Below, piece by piece: positions 1 through 8,182 of a stretch of DNA of 40,256 nt (position 1 is the first letter of the stretch; every line of letters starts with the position of its first letter). Location of the stretch: NCBI GenBank assembly GCA_034436235.1, contig DAOTWB010000303.1, positions 1 to 40,256 of the forward strand. The letters are read 5' to 3'. The position numbers and the translations under genes are program-made. The notes beneath the pieces are model-generated. The model had not been told where the DNA came from and did not search any database. It worked only from the letters and a program-made list of their open reading frames with translations. This stretch comes from CP2-2F sp034436235. Lineage in GTDB: Bacteria > Chloroflexota > Anaerolineae > Aggregatilineales > UBA2796.

Positions 1-44
1 TTACGCATGATGTCAATTATGGCAAAAGCGAGGCGTCTTTCCAA

Positions 45-767
45 CTACGAGCCGCTGCGGACGCTGAGCTTGTAGCGTTGCGGCGTCGTCGTCTCGAGGA
101 TGCTCGCCAGATCGAACGGCTTTTGGGCGAGCGTGACTAGGTACTCAACGTCCGCTGCAAGCGTCAAGGCGAGTGTGGCGGTCGTAAGCGCGCGACCGGA
201 GACGGCGGCTACTTCGCGCGGAAAGCCTTGCTCAAAATCTTCGATGCGCAGCTCAGGGCTGAAAGTGCCGCTCAGTCGCGTGTAGGTGAGCGCAATCTTG
301 AGCGGCTGTGCGCTGCGGATCAGATAGAAGCGGCTGCCGTCCGGGTCAATTTCGCCTTCAGTCTCTGTATCGGGCAGCAGGTTGACCGTCTTGCCAAGCG
401 TCATGATGTAGCCGCCGCTGCCCTTGCCCGTCAGCATGATGGTGTAGCGATCATCGGCGGGCAGCTCTGCCAGCAGCACGGGCTTCAGGCGTTCTCTGTT
501 GTACACCTTGCCAAGCGCAGCGTTGCGGCTATCGGTCAGGCGGATATCGAACTCTAACGTGGAGAATAAGTCCGTGCCTTGCGGGAAGATATAGACGATA
601 TCGCCTGCTTTGCCTTCGAAGGTGAAGCGCGCCTGACCGCCTTCCTTGAGATTGCCTGTGACAGGCTCGCCGTAGGTAATAGGCGCGGCATCTTGCGCAT
701 GTAGAGTCGGCAAGCCGTAGAGCAACAAGCCCATCATCAGGCTGAGAAGGACGAGTTTTTTCAGCAA
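45..767 (-). CDS. Secreted PPC-like protein
   Basis: About 240 residues. The start is placed at a TTG at 767 because AGGAG (775-779) lies 7 nt upstream; an earlier in-frame TTG at 791 has no such site. From this start the N-terminus is a clean signal peptide: MLKK, a Leu-rich core, then a cleavage site near LHAQ. The mature part has two beta-rich segments of bacterial pre-peptidase C-terminal (PPC) type: 'G..ARFTFEGKAGDIVYI' with 'YTIMLTG', then a second 'RFYLIRSAQPLKI..' segment. Such domains are usually extracellular accessory modules. No catalytic motif is seen, so no enzymatic role is proposed. It lies alone downstream of tRNA-Arg on the same strand. Confidence 0.6.
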   Translation of the reverse strand: MLKKLVLLSLMMGLLLYGLPTLHAQDAAPITYGEPVTGNLKEGGQARFTFEGKAGDIVYIFPQGTDLFSTLEFDIRLTDSRNAALGKVYNRERLKPVLLAELPADDRYTIMLTGKGSGGYIMTLGKTVNLLPDTETEGEIDPDGSRFYLIRSAQPLKIALTYTRLSGTFSPELRIEDFEQGFPREVAAVSGRALTTATLALTLAADVEYLVTLAQKPFDLASILETTTPQRYKLSVRSGS

Positions 768-871
768 GTGAATACTCCTGATCAATCGCAAAGAGACCTT
801 CTCGCTCGCTCTGAGCAGCTATCGGCGTTGCGCGCCTGTGACAGGCATTGTGCAGTGTGAGCTGAGCGAAA

Positions 872-944
872 TGCTCTCGGAGGGATTCGAACCCCCGACA
901 TCAGGTTTAGGAAACCCGCGTTCTATCCACTGAACTACGAGAGC
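872..944 (-). tRNA. tRNA-Arg (anticodon CCT)
   Basis: The cloverleaf can be folded by hand. The 7-bp acceptor is GCTCTCG/CGAGAGC, the D stem GTTC/GAAC and the anticodon stem CGGGT/ACCTG. The anticodon loop TTCCTAA gives CCT, which reads AGG. The T arm is GGGGG-TTCGAAT-CCCTC, and the discriminator is A at 872. CCA is not encoded. A near-consensus promoter lies directly upstream. Confidence 0.95.
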
Positions 945-962
945 TTTCAGCCAACGCTCTTC

Positions 963-990
963 ATTATAGCAAAAAATGCGCCGCTTTGAA
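963..990 (-). promoter_or_regulatory. Promoter of tRNA-Arg
   Basis: On the minus strand, TTCAAA (985-990), a 16-nt spacer and a perfect TATAAT (963-968) lie about 18 nt before the tRNA 5' end. Confidence 0.7.
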
Positions 991-1009
991 GAGTTGCCTG
1001 TGTTCGCGC

Positions 1010-1038
1010 TTCACAAATCGCGCCCGTTCGACTACACT
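1010..1038 (+). promoter_or_regulatory. Promoter of the GNAT gene
   Basis: TTCACA (1010-1015), a 17-nt spacer and TACACT (1033-1038), about 55 nt upstream of the GTG start at 1093. Confidence 0.5.
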
Positions 1039-1092
1039 TACGGCATACAAAGCCTTTCAAGCTCACTCTGTTGAGCGCGAGGAGATGTTATC

Positions 1093-2094
1093 GTGACCGC
1101 TCAAAGCTCAGCGGCGCTACAAGCGCGGACGCTACGTATGGAAGACGCTGCGCTCGTGGAAGCCTTCCTCAACCTGTGCAACTACCACGACCTCGGCGAG
1201 GCTTGGTCAGAGGCGGGCGAATTGCAGCGCGCATGGCAAGCGCCGAATTTCTCAGTTGCCGAAAGCACCTACGCGCTCTTCGCTGATGACCAGCTGGTTG
1301 CCTATGCGGAACTTTGGGATATCGATCCGCCCTATGTGCGTGCCTACGGCAACCTAGCCGTGCATCCTGCATGGCGCGGACGCGGCATCGAAGCGCGCTT
1401 GCTGGCATGGCTCATTGAGACGAGCAAGCGCAACCTTGCCCGTGCGCCACAGACGGCGCGCGTTATGCTGCGCGTAGGCGCCGATTCGCGCTTGCGCGAG
1501 TTGCTCGCGCTCTATGAGCAGCATGGCTTCCGCCATATTCGCAGCTACTACCAAATGCGCCTCGATATGGACGCGCCGCCGCCTGAGCCAAGCCTGCCCG
1601 AAGGCATCGCCTTGCGCACGTTCCGCAAGGGACAAGATGAGCGCGCTACCTTCGAAGCGATCGATGAAGCCTTCAGAGATCATTTCGGTCATATTGGCGG
1701 TCAATTTGCGTTGTTCGAACACTACGTGCTCAACGACCCGCTCGCCGATCACAGCATGTGGTATCTGGCGCTGGCAGGTGAGCAGATCGCAGGCGTATGT
1801 CTCTGCTTAAAATACATTGCTGAAGACCCAGAGATGGGTTGGGTGGAAGAATTGGCAGTGCGCCGTCCCTACCGCAAGCGCGGCTTAGGTATGGCGTTGC
1901 TGCAGACGGCGTTTGGCGAATTCTACAGGCGTGGCTACCGCCGCGTCGGCTTGGCAGTGGACTCGCAGAACTTGACGGGCGCGCTCAGGCTTTATGAGCG
2001 GGCAGGAATGCGCCCTGAGCGCACTTGGCTGCGCTATGAATTCGTGCTGCGCGAAGGCGAAGAGCTAAGCACGCGCGCGCTCACAGGCGAATAG
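1093..2094 (+). CDS. Tandem GNAT-family N-acetyltransferase
   Basis: 333 residues containing two Gcn5-related acetyltransferase domains, about 10-155 and 170-325. The first carries 'NLAVHPAWRGRGIEARLL', the second 'ELAVRRPYRKRGLGMALL'. These are the beta4-alpha3 acetyl-CoA pyrophosphate loops (R/Q-x-x-G-x-G/A type). The second domain, with R-K-R-G-L-G-M, fits the consensus better and is probably the catalytic one. Two-domain GNATs of this kind include mycothiol synthase-like proteins, but the substrate cannot be read from the sequence. Start: GTG at 1093 with AGGAG (1080-1084) 8 nt upstream. It has its own promoter and ends before an inverted repeat at 2101-2143. Confidence 0.85.
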   Translation: MTAQSSAALQARTLRMEDAALVEAFLNLCNYHDLGEAWSEAGELQRAWQAPNFSVAESTYALFADDQLVAYAELWDIDPPYVRAYGNLAVHPAWRGRGIEARLLAWLIETSKRNLARAPQTARVMLRVGADSRLRELLALYEQHGFRHIRSYYQMRLDMDAPPPEPSLPEGIALRTFRKGQDERATFEAIDEAFRDHFGHIGGQFALFEHYVLNDPLADHSMWYLALAGEQIAGVCLCLKYIAEDPEMGWVEELAVRRPYRKRGLGMALLQTAFGEFYRRGYRRVGLAVDSQNLTGALRLYERAGMRPERTWLRYEFVLREGEELSTRALTGE

Positions 2095-2100
2095 CGTACA

Positions 2101-2143
2101 ATGGCGCGCCGTTTTGTCCGAATTGCCGAACGTGGCGCGCCAT
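2101..2143. repeat. 10-bp inverted repeat between genes
   Basis: ATGGCGCGCC (2101-2110) and its perfect complement GGCGCGCCAT (2134-2143) are separated by 23 nt. It begins 6 nt after the GNAT stop codon and ends just before the -35 of the next gene. No T tract follows, so it is either a factor-dependent 3' end for the acetyltransferase mRNA or an operator for the lipoprotein gene. Confidence 0.5.
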
Positions 2144-2148
2144 CAACC

Positions 2149-2177
2149 TTGCCAAAACCATCGCCTCTGGCAATAAT
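2149..2177 (+). promoter_or_regulatory. Promoter of the solute-binding lipoprotein
   Basis: TTGCCA (2149-2154), a 17-nt spacer and AATAAT (2172-2177), followed by a leader of about 60 nt to the ATG at 2246. Confidence 0.55.
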
Positions 2178-2245
2178 TTTCCCTTGTGAATGCGTGCGCA
2201 AAAGCGCTCGCATGTTTTCAATACTTGAGAAAAGGAGAAACGTTC

Positions 2246-3679
2246 ATGCACATCAAGCGTAGTCTGCTTTTGCTGATCGCGGGCTTCGCGTTGCTGGTGA
2301 CCGCCTGCGGCGCCGCCACGCCCACGCCGACTGCTGTGCCGCCTACCGCGACCGCAACGCCAACTGCAGAAGCGACTGCCGCAGCCACTCAGGAAGCGAC
2401 TGTGCCGCCCGCGCCGACCGCTGAGGCGACTGCTGAAGTTGTAGTGCCGCCGACGTTGACGCCTGCGCCGACCGCTGAGCCAACCGCTGAGCCGACGGCT
2501 GAAGCGACAGCTGTTGCAACTGTCGCCCTTGCGCCGACCGAAGTGCCGACCATTGTGGCAACCGCCGAAGCGACCGCTGAAGCTACCGCCGACGCCGTCG
2601 CCCTTGCGCCGACCGAAGTGCCGACTATTGTGGTAACAGCTACTGCTGACGCTGCTGCCCCTACGCCGACCGAAGTGTCGACGGCTGTTGCGACTGTCGC
2701 TCTTGCACCAACCGAAGCGCCGACTGCGACTGCAGTGCCACCGACCAACACGCCTATCCCGCCGACTGCGACCGCAGTGCCACCGACCGCGACCGAAGCG
2801 CCTGCCGCAACAGTTGAAGCGACCAACACGCCTATCCCGCCAACTGCGACTAGAGTGCCGCCGACCAACACACCTGTGCCGCCGACCGCGACCGAAGCGC
2901 CTGCTGCGACGCCTGAGGCTACCGCTGTCGCTGCTGCGCCTGCTTGCCGCGCCACGGGCGAGCTAATCGTCGGCACGGACGCCGCCTATCCGCCTTTTGA
3001 GAACGTCAACACTGAGACAGGCGAGATCGAGGGCTTCGATATCGATCTGCTGAACGCCATCGCTGCCAAAGCAGGCTTCACGCCCGTCTATCAGAACGTG
3101 CCGTTCGATACCATCTTCACCAATCTGGCAGCCGGTCAGTACGATATTGTGATCAGCGCTACTACCATCACTGAGGAGCGCAAGCAGACCGTGCTGTTCA
3201 GCGATCCGTACTTCGCCGCTGCGCAGGTCTTGACCGTGCGCGAGGCTGACAAGGAGACCATCAACAGCGTCGAGGCGCTGGCAGGCAAGAAGGTCGGCGT
3301 GCAGAAAGGCACGACTGGCGCTGACTTCGCCAAGTCGCTGGGCGGCTTCGATGTGGTGGAATACGAGACGACGCCTGAGGCGATGCGCGCGCTCGCCAAT
3401 GGCGATGTGGACGCCGTCATCGCCGACGATGCGCCTTCAAAAGCGATCCTGCTCAACAATCCTGAGCTGAAATTGGCGGTGACGGTCGAAGCGCTGACGG
3501 TTGAGTACTACGGCATCAGCGTGCGCCTTGAATGCACTGATCTGATCGCAGCGATCAACAAGGCGCTGGCGGAAGTCATCAAGGAAGGCACGTACGCTGA
3601 GATTTACCGCAAGTACTTCGGCGTCGATCCGATCAAAGAGCTGCAAGAAGGCGGCGAAGGCTTGCCCAAAGGCGAGTGA
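2246..3679 (+). CDS. Amino-acid-type ABC solute-binding lipoprotein
   Basis: 477 residues. ATG 2246 is preceded by AAGGAG (2232-2237 region) and gives a classical lipoprotein signal, with lipobox LVTAC and Cys21. Residues about 22-233 are a Thr/Ala/Pro/Val/Glu stalk of imperfect repeats. From Cys234 a family 3 (HisJ/GlnH-like) periplasmic-binding fold follows: 'LIVGTDAAYPPFE', 'GFDIDLLNAIAAKAG', 'DIVISATTIT..R', 'KKVGVQKGTTG', 'DAVIADDAP', 'EIYRKYFG'. It should bind a polar amino acid or similar small solute outside the membrane. No permease or ATPase gene lies nearby, so it either works with a distant transporter or acts as a sensor. A strong terminator follows. Confidence 0.9.
   Translation: MHIKRSLLLLIAGFALLVTACGAATPTPTAVPPTATATPTAEATAAATQEATVPPAPTAEATAEVVVPPTLTPAPTAEPTAEPTAEATAVATVALAPTEVPTIVATAEATAEATADAVALAPTEVPTIVVTATADAAAPTPTEVSTAVATVALAPTEAPTATAVPPTNTPIPPTATAVPPTATEAPAATVEATNTPIPPTATRVPPTNTPVPPTATEAPAATPEATAVAAAPACRATGELIVGTDAAYPPFENVNTETGEIEGFDIDLLNAIAAKAGFTPVYQNVPFDTIFTNLAAGQYDIVISATTITEERKQTVLFSDPYFAAAQVLTVREADKETINSVEALAGKKVGVQKGTTGADFAKSLGGFDVVEYETTPEAMRALANGDVDAVIADDAPSKAILLNNPELKLAVTVEALTVEYYGISVRLECTDLIAAINKALAEVIKEGTYAEIYRKYFGVDPIKELQEGGEGLPKGE
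2320..2943 (+). repeat. Thr/Ala/Pro-rich stalk repeats inside the lipoprotein gene
   Basis: Low-complexity coding DNA made of short degenerate units rich in ACC/GCG/CCG codons. A longer unit encoding approximately VALAPTEVPT recurs near 2520, 2600 and, diverged, near 2695. Another encoding approximately TNTPIPPTATAVPPT recurs near 2745 and 2820. It is a surface tether and is unlikely to be a separate gene; the complementary-strand reading is a Gly/Val-rich shadow. Confidence 0.8.
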
Positions 3680-3705
3680 CGTAATACGCGCCTGCTCATC
3701 ACACG

Positions 3706-3740
3706 ACTCGTGCGCCGCTCTTCAGGCGCACGAGTTTTTT
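3706..3740 (+). terminator. Rho-independent terminator after the lipoprotein gene
   Basis: Perfect 11-bp stem ACTCGTGCGCC / GGCGCACGAGT with an 8-nt loop, followed at once by a run of T. It lies 26 nt after the stop codon. Confidence 0.9.
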
Positions 3741-3745
3741 GCGGC

Positions 3746-5686
3746 TCAGCGATGTGTCAGCAAGCGCAGACCGTTCAGCACCACGATGATCGTGCTGCCT
3801 TCATGTCCGATCACGCCGAGCGGCAGCGCCAAGTTCAAGCCGAGCGCGCTGATCACCAGAATCACGATCACGCTCAGCGAAAACGCGATGTTCTGGAAGA
3901 TCACGCGGCGCGCACGGCGACTCAGCCGCATGGCATAGGCGACGCGACTCAAATCGTCCGCCATCAGCACCAGATCAGCCGTCTCAAGCGCCACGTCCGT
4001 GCCAGCAGCGCCCATCGCGATGCCGATGGACGCCGAAGCGAGCGCCGGCGCATCGTTCACGCCATCGCCAACCATCGCGACCTTGCCGTAGGTCTGCATC
4101 AGCGCCTTGATCGCCGTCACCTTATCGGCAGGCAGCAGTTCAGCGCGCACTTCATCCGCGCCGACTCGTGCGGCGATCGCTTGCGCCACGCGTTGATTAT
4201 CGCCTGTCAGGATGATCACTTTCTGGACGCCTTCGGCGCGCAAGGCGCTCACAAACTCAGCCGCATTCGGACGCAATGTGTCCGCCACGCCGATCACGCC
4301 GAGCCAACCGCGCTCGCTATGATGGACGATCAGCGCGCTCTTGCCTTCCGCTTCCAGCTGGTCGCGCTGCGCGATTATCTCACGTGGCACGCTGAGGCCT
4401 TCCGCGTGCATCAGGCGCTCTGTGCCGACCAGCACACGCGCCGAGTCGAGCGCCGCACGCACGCCTTGCCCTGGAATTGCCTCAAAGTCTTGCGGCGCTT
4501 GGATCGGCACGCCTTCTGCCTTTGCAGCAGCCAAGACTGCCTGCGCAATCGGATGCTCTGAGTTAACTTCGGCAGCTGCGGCGATGCGCAATAGCTCAGC
4601 GCGCGCAATGCCGTTCGGCAGCACATCGGTCAGGCTGAGCTTGCCTGTGGTCAGCGTGCCTGTCTTATCGAAGGCGACCGCTTTGACGGTCGCCATCTGC
4701 TCCAGATACGCGCCGCCTTTGAACAAAATGCCGCGCCGCGCCGCGTTCGCAATGGCGGAGAGAATCGCGGCAGGCGTTGAGATCACCAGCGCGCACGGCG
4801 AAGCGACCGTGATCAGCACCATGGCGCGATAGAAATTCTCGTTGAAATCTGCGCCGAGCAAGAGCGGCGGCAGGGCGATATAGAGCGCGACCGCCAAAAT
4901 GACGAAGAGCGCATAGCGCTGCTCAAAAGCGTCCATGAAACTCTGCGTTTTGGCGCGGCTCTCTTGCGCACTTTCCACCATTTTGATGATGCGCGCCAAT
5001 GTGCTTTCGCTGGCAAGGCGTGTCACGCGCACTTCAAGGCTGCCGTTCTGGTTGACCGTGCCTGCGAAGACTTCATCGCCAATTTGCTTGGTCACTGGCA
5101 TCGATTCGCCTGTGATCGCCGATTGATCGACTGTGCTGTTGCCGCTGATCACTTCGCCGTCAATTGGCAGGCGCTCGCCAGGCTTGATCAGCACCACATC
5201 GCCGATCTGCAGCGCTTCAATCGGCACGACGGCGTCGCTCGCGCCGCGCCGCACAGTCGCTTTGTCAGGGCGCAGCTTGAGCAGAGCGCGAATGGCATTT
5301 CGGCTGCGATCCATCGCGTAATTTTGCAGCACGTTGCTGAGCGAGAACAGGAAGAGCAGAATGGCGCCTTCGTGCCATTGGTCAACGATGGCGGCACCAG
5401 CGGCTGCCAGCACCATCAGCAAATCCACGTTGATCTCGCGATGTAGCAGGCTCTTCACACCTTCGATCACGCCGAACGTGCCGCCGAAGAAGTAAGAGAG
5501 CAAATTGAAGAGCAGGGTCAGGCGCTCAGGCGCGCCTAGCCGCTCGCTGAGCAGGCTGGCTGCGATGTTGAGCGCGGTCAAGATCACAAAAGCGCGCTCT
5601 AGGCGCTCTGCGCTCAGAAAGGCGGGCAAGCGCAGTGCAGATGTTTCAGGCGCAGCGGCGACATTCCTCAGGCTTTGCTCGGTCAT
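3746..5686 (-). CDS. P1B-4-type heavy-metal exporting ATPase
   Basis: 646 residues, a complete P-type ATPase without an N-terminal metal-binding domain. Visible motifs are the actuator loop TGES (192-195), the membrane metal site SPC (296-298), DKTGT with phospho-Asp340, the HP locus (378-379), GDGVND (540-545), and HEGST (628-631) in the last membrane helix. SPC plus HEG(G/S)(T/S) with no N-terminal metal-binding domain defines subgroup P1B-4 (CoaT, CtpD, PfeT). Known members export Co(II), Fe(II) or Zn(II), so cobalt or ferrous iron efflux is likelier here than copper. It is monocistronic and divergent from panB. An imperfect AT-rich repeat around 5737-5757 in front of it could serve a metal regulator. 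Exact metal not determinable. Confidence 0.92.
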   Translation of the reverse strand: MTEQSLRNVAAAPETSALRLPAFLSAERLERAFVILTALNIAASLLSERLGAPERLTLLFNLLSYFFGGTFGVIEGVKSLLHREINVDLLMVLAAAGAAIVDQWHEGAILLFLFSLSNVLQNYAMDRSRNAIRALLKLRPDKATVRRGASDAVVPIEALQIGDVVLIKPGERLPIDGEVISGNSTVDQSAITGESMPVTKQIGDEVFAGTVNQNGSLEVRVTRLASESTLARIIKMVESAQESRAKTQSFMDAFEQRYALFVILAVALYIALPPLLLGADFNENFYRAMVLITVASPCALVISTPAAILSAIANAARRGILFKGGAYLEQMATVKAVAFDKTGTLTTGKLSLTDVLPNGIARAELLRIAAAAEVNSEHPIAQAVLAAAKAEGVPIQAPQDFEAIPGQGVRAALDSARVLVGTERLMHAEGLSVPREIIAQRDQLEAEGKSALIVHHSERGWLGVIGVADTLRPNAAEFVSALRAEGVQKVIILTGDNQRVAQAIAARVGADEVRAELLPADKVTAIKALMQTYGKVAMVGDGVNDAPALASASIGIAMGAAGTDVALETADLVLMADDLSRVAYAMRLSRRARRVIFQNIAFSLSVIVILVISALGLNLALPLGVIGHEGSTIIVVLNGLRLLTHR

Positions 5687-5814
5687 CAGCAGGGATCGCT
5701 TTCATCGCAGGGAACGCGGAATTTTGCTCACTTAAAATCGAGTTTAACACAAGTGAATTCAGCTGACAAGGCGCGCTGCGCAGATGAAGCGCCGTCTCAG
5801 TTGCGCAGTCGCTC

Positions 5815-5842
5815 TTCACAAACGCGTCGCTTGCGCTATGAT
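5815..5842 (+). promoter_or_regulatory. Promoter of panB
   Basis: TTCACA (5815-5820), a 16-nt spacer and TATGAT (5837-5842). The predicted transcript starts near 5849, leaving a very short leader before either candidate start codon. Confidence 0.6.
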
Positions 5843-5871
5843 CGCACTCACCTGAGCGAGTGAGAACAGCC

Positions 5872-6699
5872 ATGCGAACGACTATCCGCGATATTCAACG
5901 TCTCAAAACTGAGCAGCGGCGCATCGCCATGCTGACCGCTTACGATGCCACGATGGCGCGCCTTGTGGAAGCGGCGGGCATTCCGATCGTTCTCGTGGGC
6001 GATTCGCTCGGCATGGTTGTGCAAGGGCATCAAACAACGCTGCCTGTCACGCTTGAGCAGATGATCTATCACACGCAGATGGTAGTGCGCGGCACGCAGC
6101 GCGCGCTGGTTGTGGCGGATATGCCATTTGCAACCTATCAGATCAGCGCAGAGCAAGCCTTTGCCAATGCGGCGCGTCTGCTGCAAGAAGGCGGCGCCGG
6201 CGCCGTGAAATTGGAAGGCGGCGAGTCGTTAGCGCCGACTGTGGCGCGCCTGACGGAAAATGGCATTCCTGTCATGGCGCACATCGGTCTGACGCCGCAG
6301 CACGTGCATCAGATTGGCGGTTGGCGCGTGCAGGGACGCGCCTTGTCGGCAGCGCGCGCGCTTGTAGCGGCAGCCAAGGCACATGAGTCGAGCGGCGCCT
6401 TCGCCATTGTGTTGGAAGGCATTCCAGCCGCATTGGCGGCGCACATCACGGCGCGCTTGAGCATACCGACCATCGGCATTGGTGCAGGCGCAGGCTGCGA
6501 TGGTCAGGTGCAAGTCTTGCACGATTTGCTGGGCTTGATCGAGGACTTCACGCCGAAACATGCGCGTCGCTACGCTGAACTTGGCGTGGCGATCCGTGAG
6601 GCAGTGGCACGCTACATCGCGGACGTGGAAACAGGCGCTTTTCCGAGCGAAGCGCACAGCTTCAGCATGGACGAGCGCATTCTGGCTGAGCTGGACTAG
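5872..6699 (+). CDS. panB: 3-methyl-2-oxobutanoate hydroxymethyltransferase
   Basis: 275 residues from ATG 5872; an in-frame GTG at 5860 would add four residues, and neither has a strong ribosome site. PanB makes ketopantoate from 2-oxoisovalerate and 5,10-methylene-tetrahydrofolate, the first committed step of pantothenate and CoA synthesis. Recognisable family segments are 'MLTAYDATMARLVEAAGI', 'VLVGDSLGMVVQGH' (the Asp that helps bind Mg2+), 'VVADMPFATYQ', 'GAGAVKLEGG', 'IPVMAHIGLTPQ', 'IPTIGIGAGAGCDGQVQVLHD' and 'FTPKHARRYAE'. Length is normal. panC and panD are not in the window. Its stop codon overlaps that of the convergent gene through a shared CTAG. Confidence 0.96.
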   Translation: MRTTIRDIQRLKTEQRRIAMLTAYDATMARLVEAAGIPIVLVGDSLGMVVQGHQTTLPVTLEQMIYHTQMVVRGTQRALVVADMPFATYQISAEQAFANAARLLQEGGAGAVKLEGGESLAPTVARLTENGIPVMAHIGLTPQHVHQIGGWRVQGRALSAARALVAAAKAHESSGAFAIVLEGIPAALAAHITARLSIPTIGIGAGAGCDGQVQVLHDLLGLIEDFTPKHARRYAELGVAIREAVARYIADVETGAFPSEAHSFSMDERILAELD

Positions 6700-7127
6700 C
6701 GTCTGCTCTGTGCGCGCATCTGATCTTGCACCGTGAAGATCATCTGTTTGAGCTGCGCAGGACGCTCTAACGCCTGAAAGTGAATCTCAGGCGCTTGATC
6801 GCCGCCCATAGATTGAATCGCGACATCGGCGAAGCCGAGCAGCGTGCCGAGCGGCGGCGTGTGAATGCGCACTTCAGTGATGTTGTGCAAGCTGACCGAG
6901 CGCTCTTCGCCGCCGATCAGATAGGCGATGTGCTGCGTGACGCGCCGATTGGTCAGCACGATTTTGTTGCGTTCCCAGTATATCCAGTAATAGAGCGTGA
7001 GCGTGAAGATGACGCGCAGCCAGAAGCCTGGCGAAGCCATACTGCGCCGCCACTCGCCGATCACGCGCTCAGGCGCGTTCGGATCGTAGGCAGGCGGCAT
7101 CTGCGGCGTCGGATAGGACGATTGCAT
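6696..7127 (-). CDS. Membrane-anchored bacterial PH-domain protein
   Basis: 143 residues. A Pro-rich N-terminus is followed by one hydrophobic helix pair (about 32-48, 'GFWLRVIFTLTLYYWIYW'). Then comes a short bacterial pleckstrin-homology-like fold: 'NKIVLTNRRVTQHIAYLIGGEERSVSLHNITEVR', 'TLLGFADVAIQS'. The pattern 'TNRRV....G.....I.L..I..V' is typical of the bPH2/YdbS-like family. Function in the family is poorly known; envelope association is likely. It is last in a minus-strand run, 9 nt after ruvB. A longer bPH protein occurs at 15054-15866. Confidence 0.75.
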   Translation of the reverse strand: MQSSYPTPQMPPAYDPNAPERVIGEWRRSMASPGFWLRVIFTLTLYYWIYWERNKIVLTNRRVTQHIAYLIGGEERSVSLHNITEVRIHTPPLGTLLGFADVAIQSMGGDQAPEIHFQALERPAQLKQMIFTVQDQMRAQSRR

Positions 7128-7136
7128 ACTTCTCTC

Positions 7137-8177
7137 CTAAATGAGTGGCACTTGCTGACCTTGCTCTTCAGCGCCGTGATATGGAATGCCGAGATGCTCG
7201 TAGGCGCGGCGCGTAGCGACTCTGCCGCGCGGCAGGATGTTCAAAAAGCCGAGCTGCAGCAAGTATGGCTCGTAGACATCGCTGATCGTGCCTGCTTCTT
7301 CGCTGATGGACGCCGCGATCACGTCCACGCCGACCGGACCGCCGTTGAATTTCTCAATGATCGTGCGCAGCACGCGCCGATCGATGTCATCCAAGCCGAG
7401 ATGATCGATATCGAGCAGATCGAGCGCTTCATCGGCGATCTGTTTGGTGATCGTGCCGTCGCCGCGCACTTGAGCGTAGTCGCGCACGCGCTTGAGCAAG
7501 CGCAACGCAATGCGCGGCGTGCCGCGCGCACGGCTGGCGATCTCGTGCGCGCCTTCAGAATCGAGTGGCACGTTGAAGAGCGCAGCGGCGCGCGTCACGA
7601 TCAGCTTCATAGCATCTAAATCGTAGAAATCGAGGCGGAAGATCGCGCCGAAACGCGAGCGCAAGGCTGCCGTGAGCAGATCGAGCCGCGTGGTCGCGCC
7701 GATCACAGTGAAGCGCGGCAGGTTCAAGCGCACGTTCTTAGCGGCAGGTCCTTTGCCGACCACGATATCTAGCACGAAATCTTCCATAGCAGGATACAGA
7801 ATCTCTTCGACTGCCTTGCCAAGACGATGAATCTCATCAATGAACAGCACGTCGCCTTCGCGCAAGTGCGTCAGGATAGCGGCAAGGTCGCCGGCGCGCT
7901 CAATCGCCGGTCCGGCTGTGATGCGAATGTTGACGCCCATCTCTTTCGCCATCACGTGCGCGAGCGTTGTCTTGCCAATGCCGGGCGGACCGTAAAACAG
8001 GATGTGATCAAGCACTTCCTTGCGTCCTTTGGCAGCTTCCACAAGGATTTGCAAGTTGGCGACCACGCGATCCTGCCCGATGATCTCGCGCAGAAGCTGC
8101 GGACGCAAGTTCTGTTCCTGATCTTCGCTGCGGCGCTTGCCCGTGATCAGGCGCTTATCAGCAGGTGAATCGGACAT
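7137..8177 (-). CDS. ruvB: Holliday junction branch migration ATPase RuvB
   Basis: 346 residues, normal family length. Walker A GPPGIGKTT (63-71), Walker B LFIDEIHRL (111-119), sensor 1 'VIGATTR', 'LRSRFGAIFRLDFY', the Arg-finger region 'RGTPRIALRLLKRVRDYA', and the C-terminal winged helix ending with 'RGRVATRRAYEHLG'. With RuvA it forms the hexameric motor that drives branch migration during recombination repair. ruvA and ruvC are not adjacent. It starts 5 nt after the polyprenyl synthase stop, so it is cotranscribed with the genes upstream. Confidence 0.97.
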   Translation of the reverse strand: MSDSPADKRLITGKRRSEDQEQNLRPQLLREIIGQDRVVANLQILVEAAKGRKEVLDHILFYGPPGIGKTTLAHVMAKEMGVNIRITAGPAIERAGDLAAILTHLREGDVLFIDEIHRLGKAVEEILYPAMEDFVLDIVVGKGPAAKNVRLNLPRFTVIGATTRLDLLTAALRSRFGAIFRLDFYDLDAMKLIVTRAAALFNVPLDSEGAHEIASRARGTPRIALRLLKRVRDYAQVRGDGTITKQIADEALDLLDIDHLGLDDIDRRVLRTIIEKFNGGPVGVDVIAASISEEAGTISDVYEPYLLQLGFLNILPRGRVATRRAYEHLGIPYHGAEEQGQQVPLI

Positions 8178-8182
8178 GGCGG

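Noticed and set aside
1..44. Gene fragment at the left edge
   Set aside because: Only 44 bases precede the first stop codon and no coding signal can be supported.
2320..2943. CRISPR-like or separate genes in the repetitive region
   Set aside because: Repeats are degenerate, in frame, and encode a Thr/Ala/Pro stalk; there are no uniform repeats with unique spacers, and the Gly/Val-rich opposite-strand frame is a shadow.
3710..4561. Long plus-strand open frame opposite the P-type ATPase
   Set aside because: His/Arg/Gln-rich translation without family features, antisense to a full set of ATPase motifs; a codon-bias shadow.
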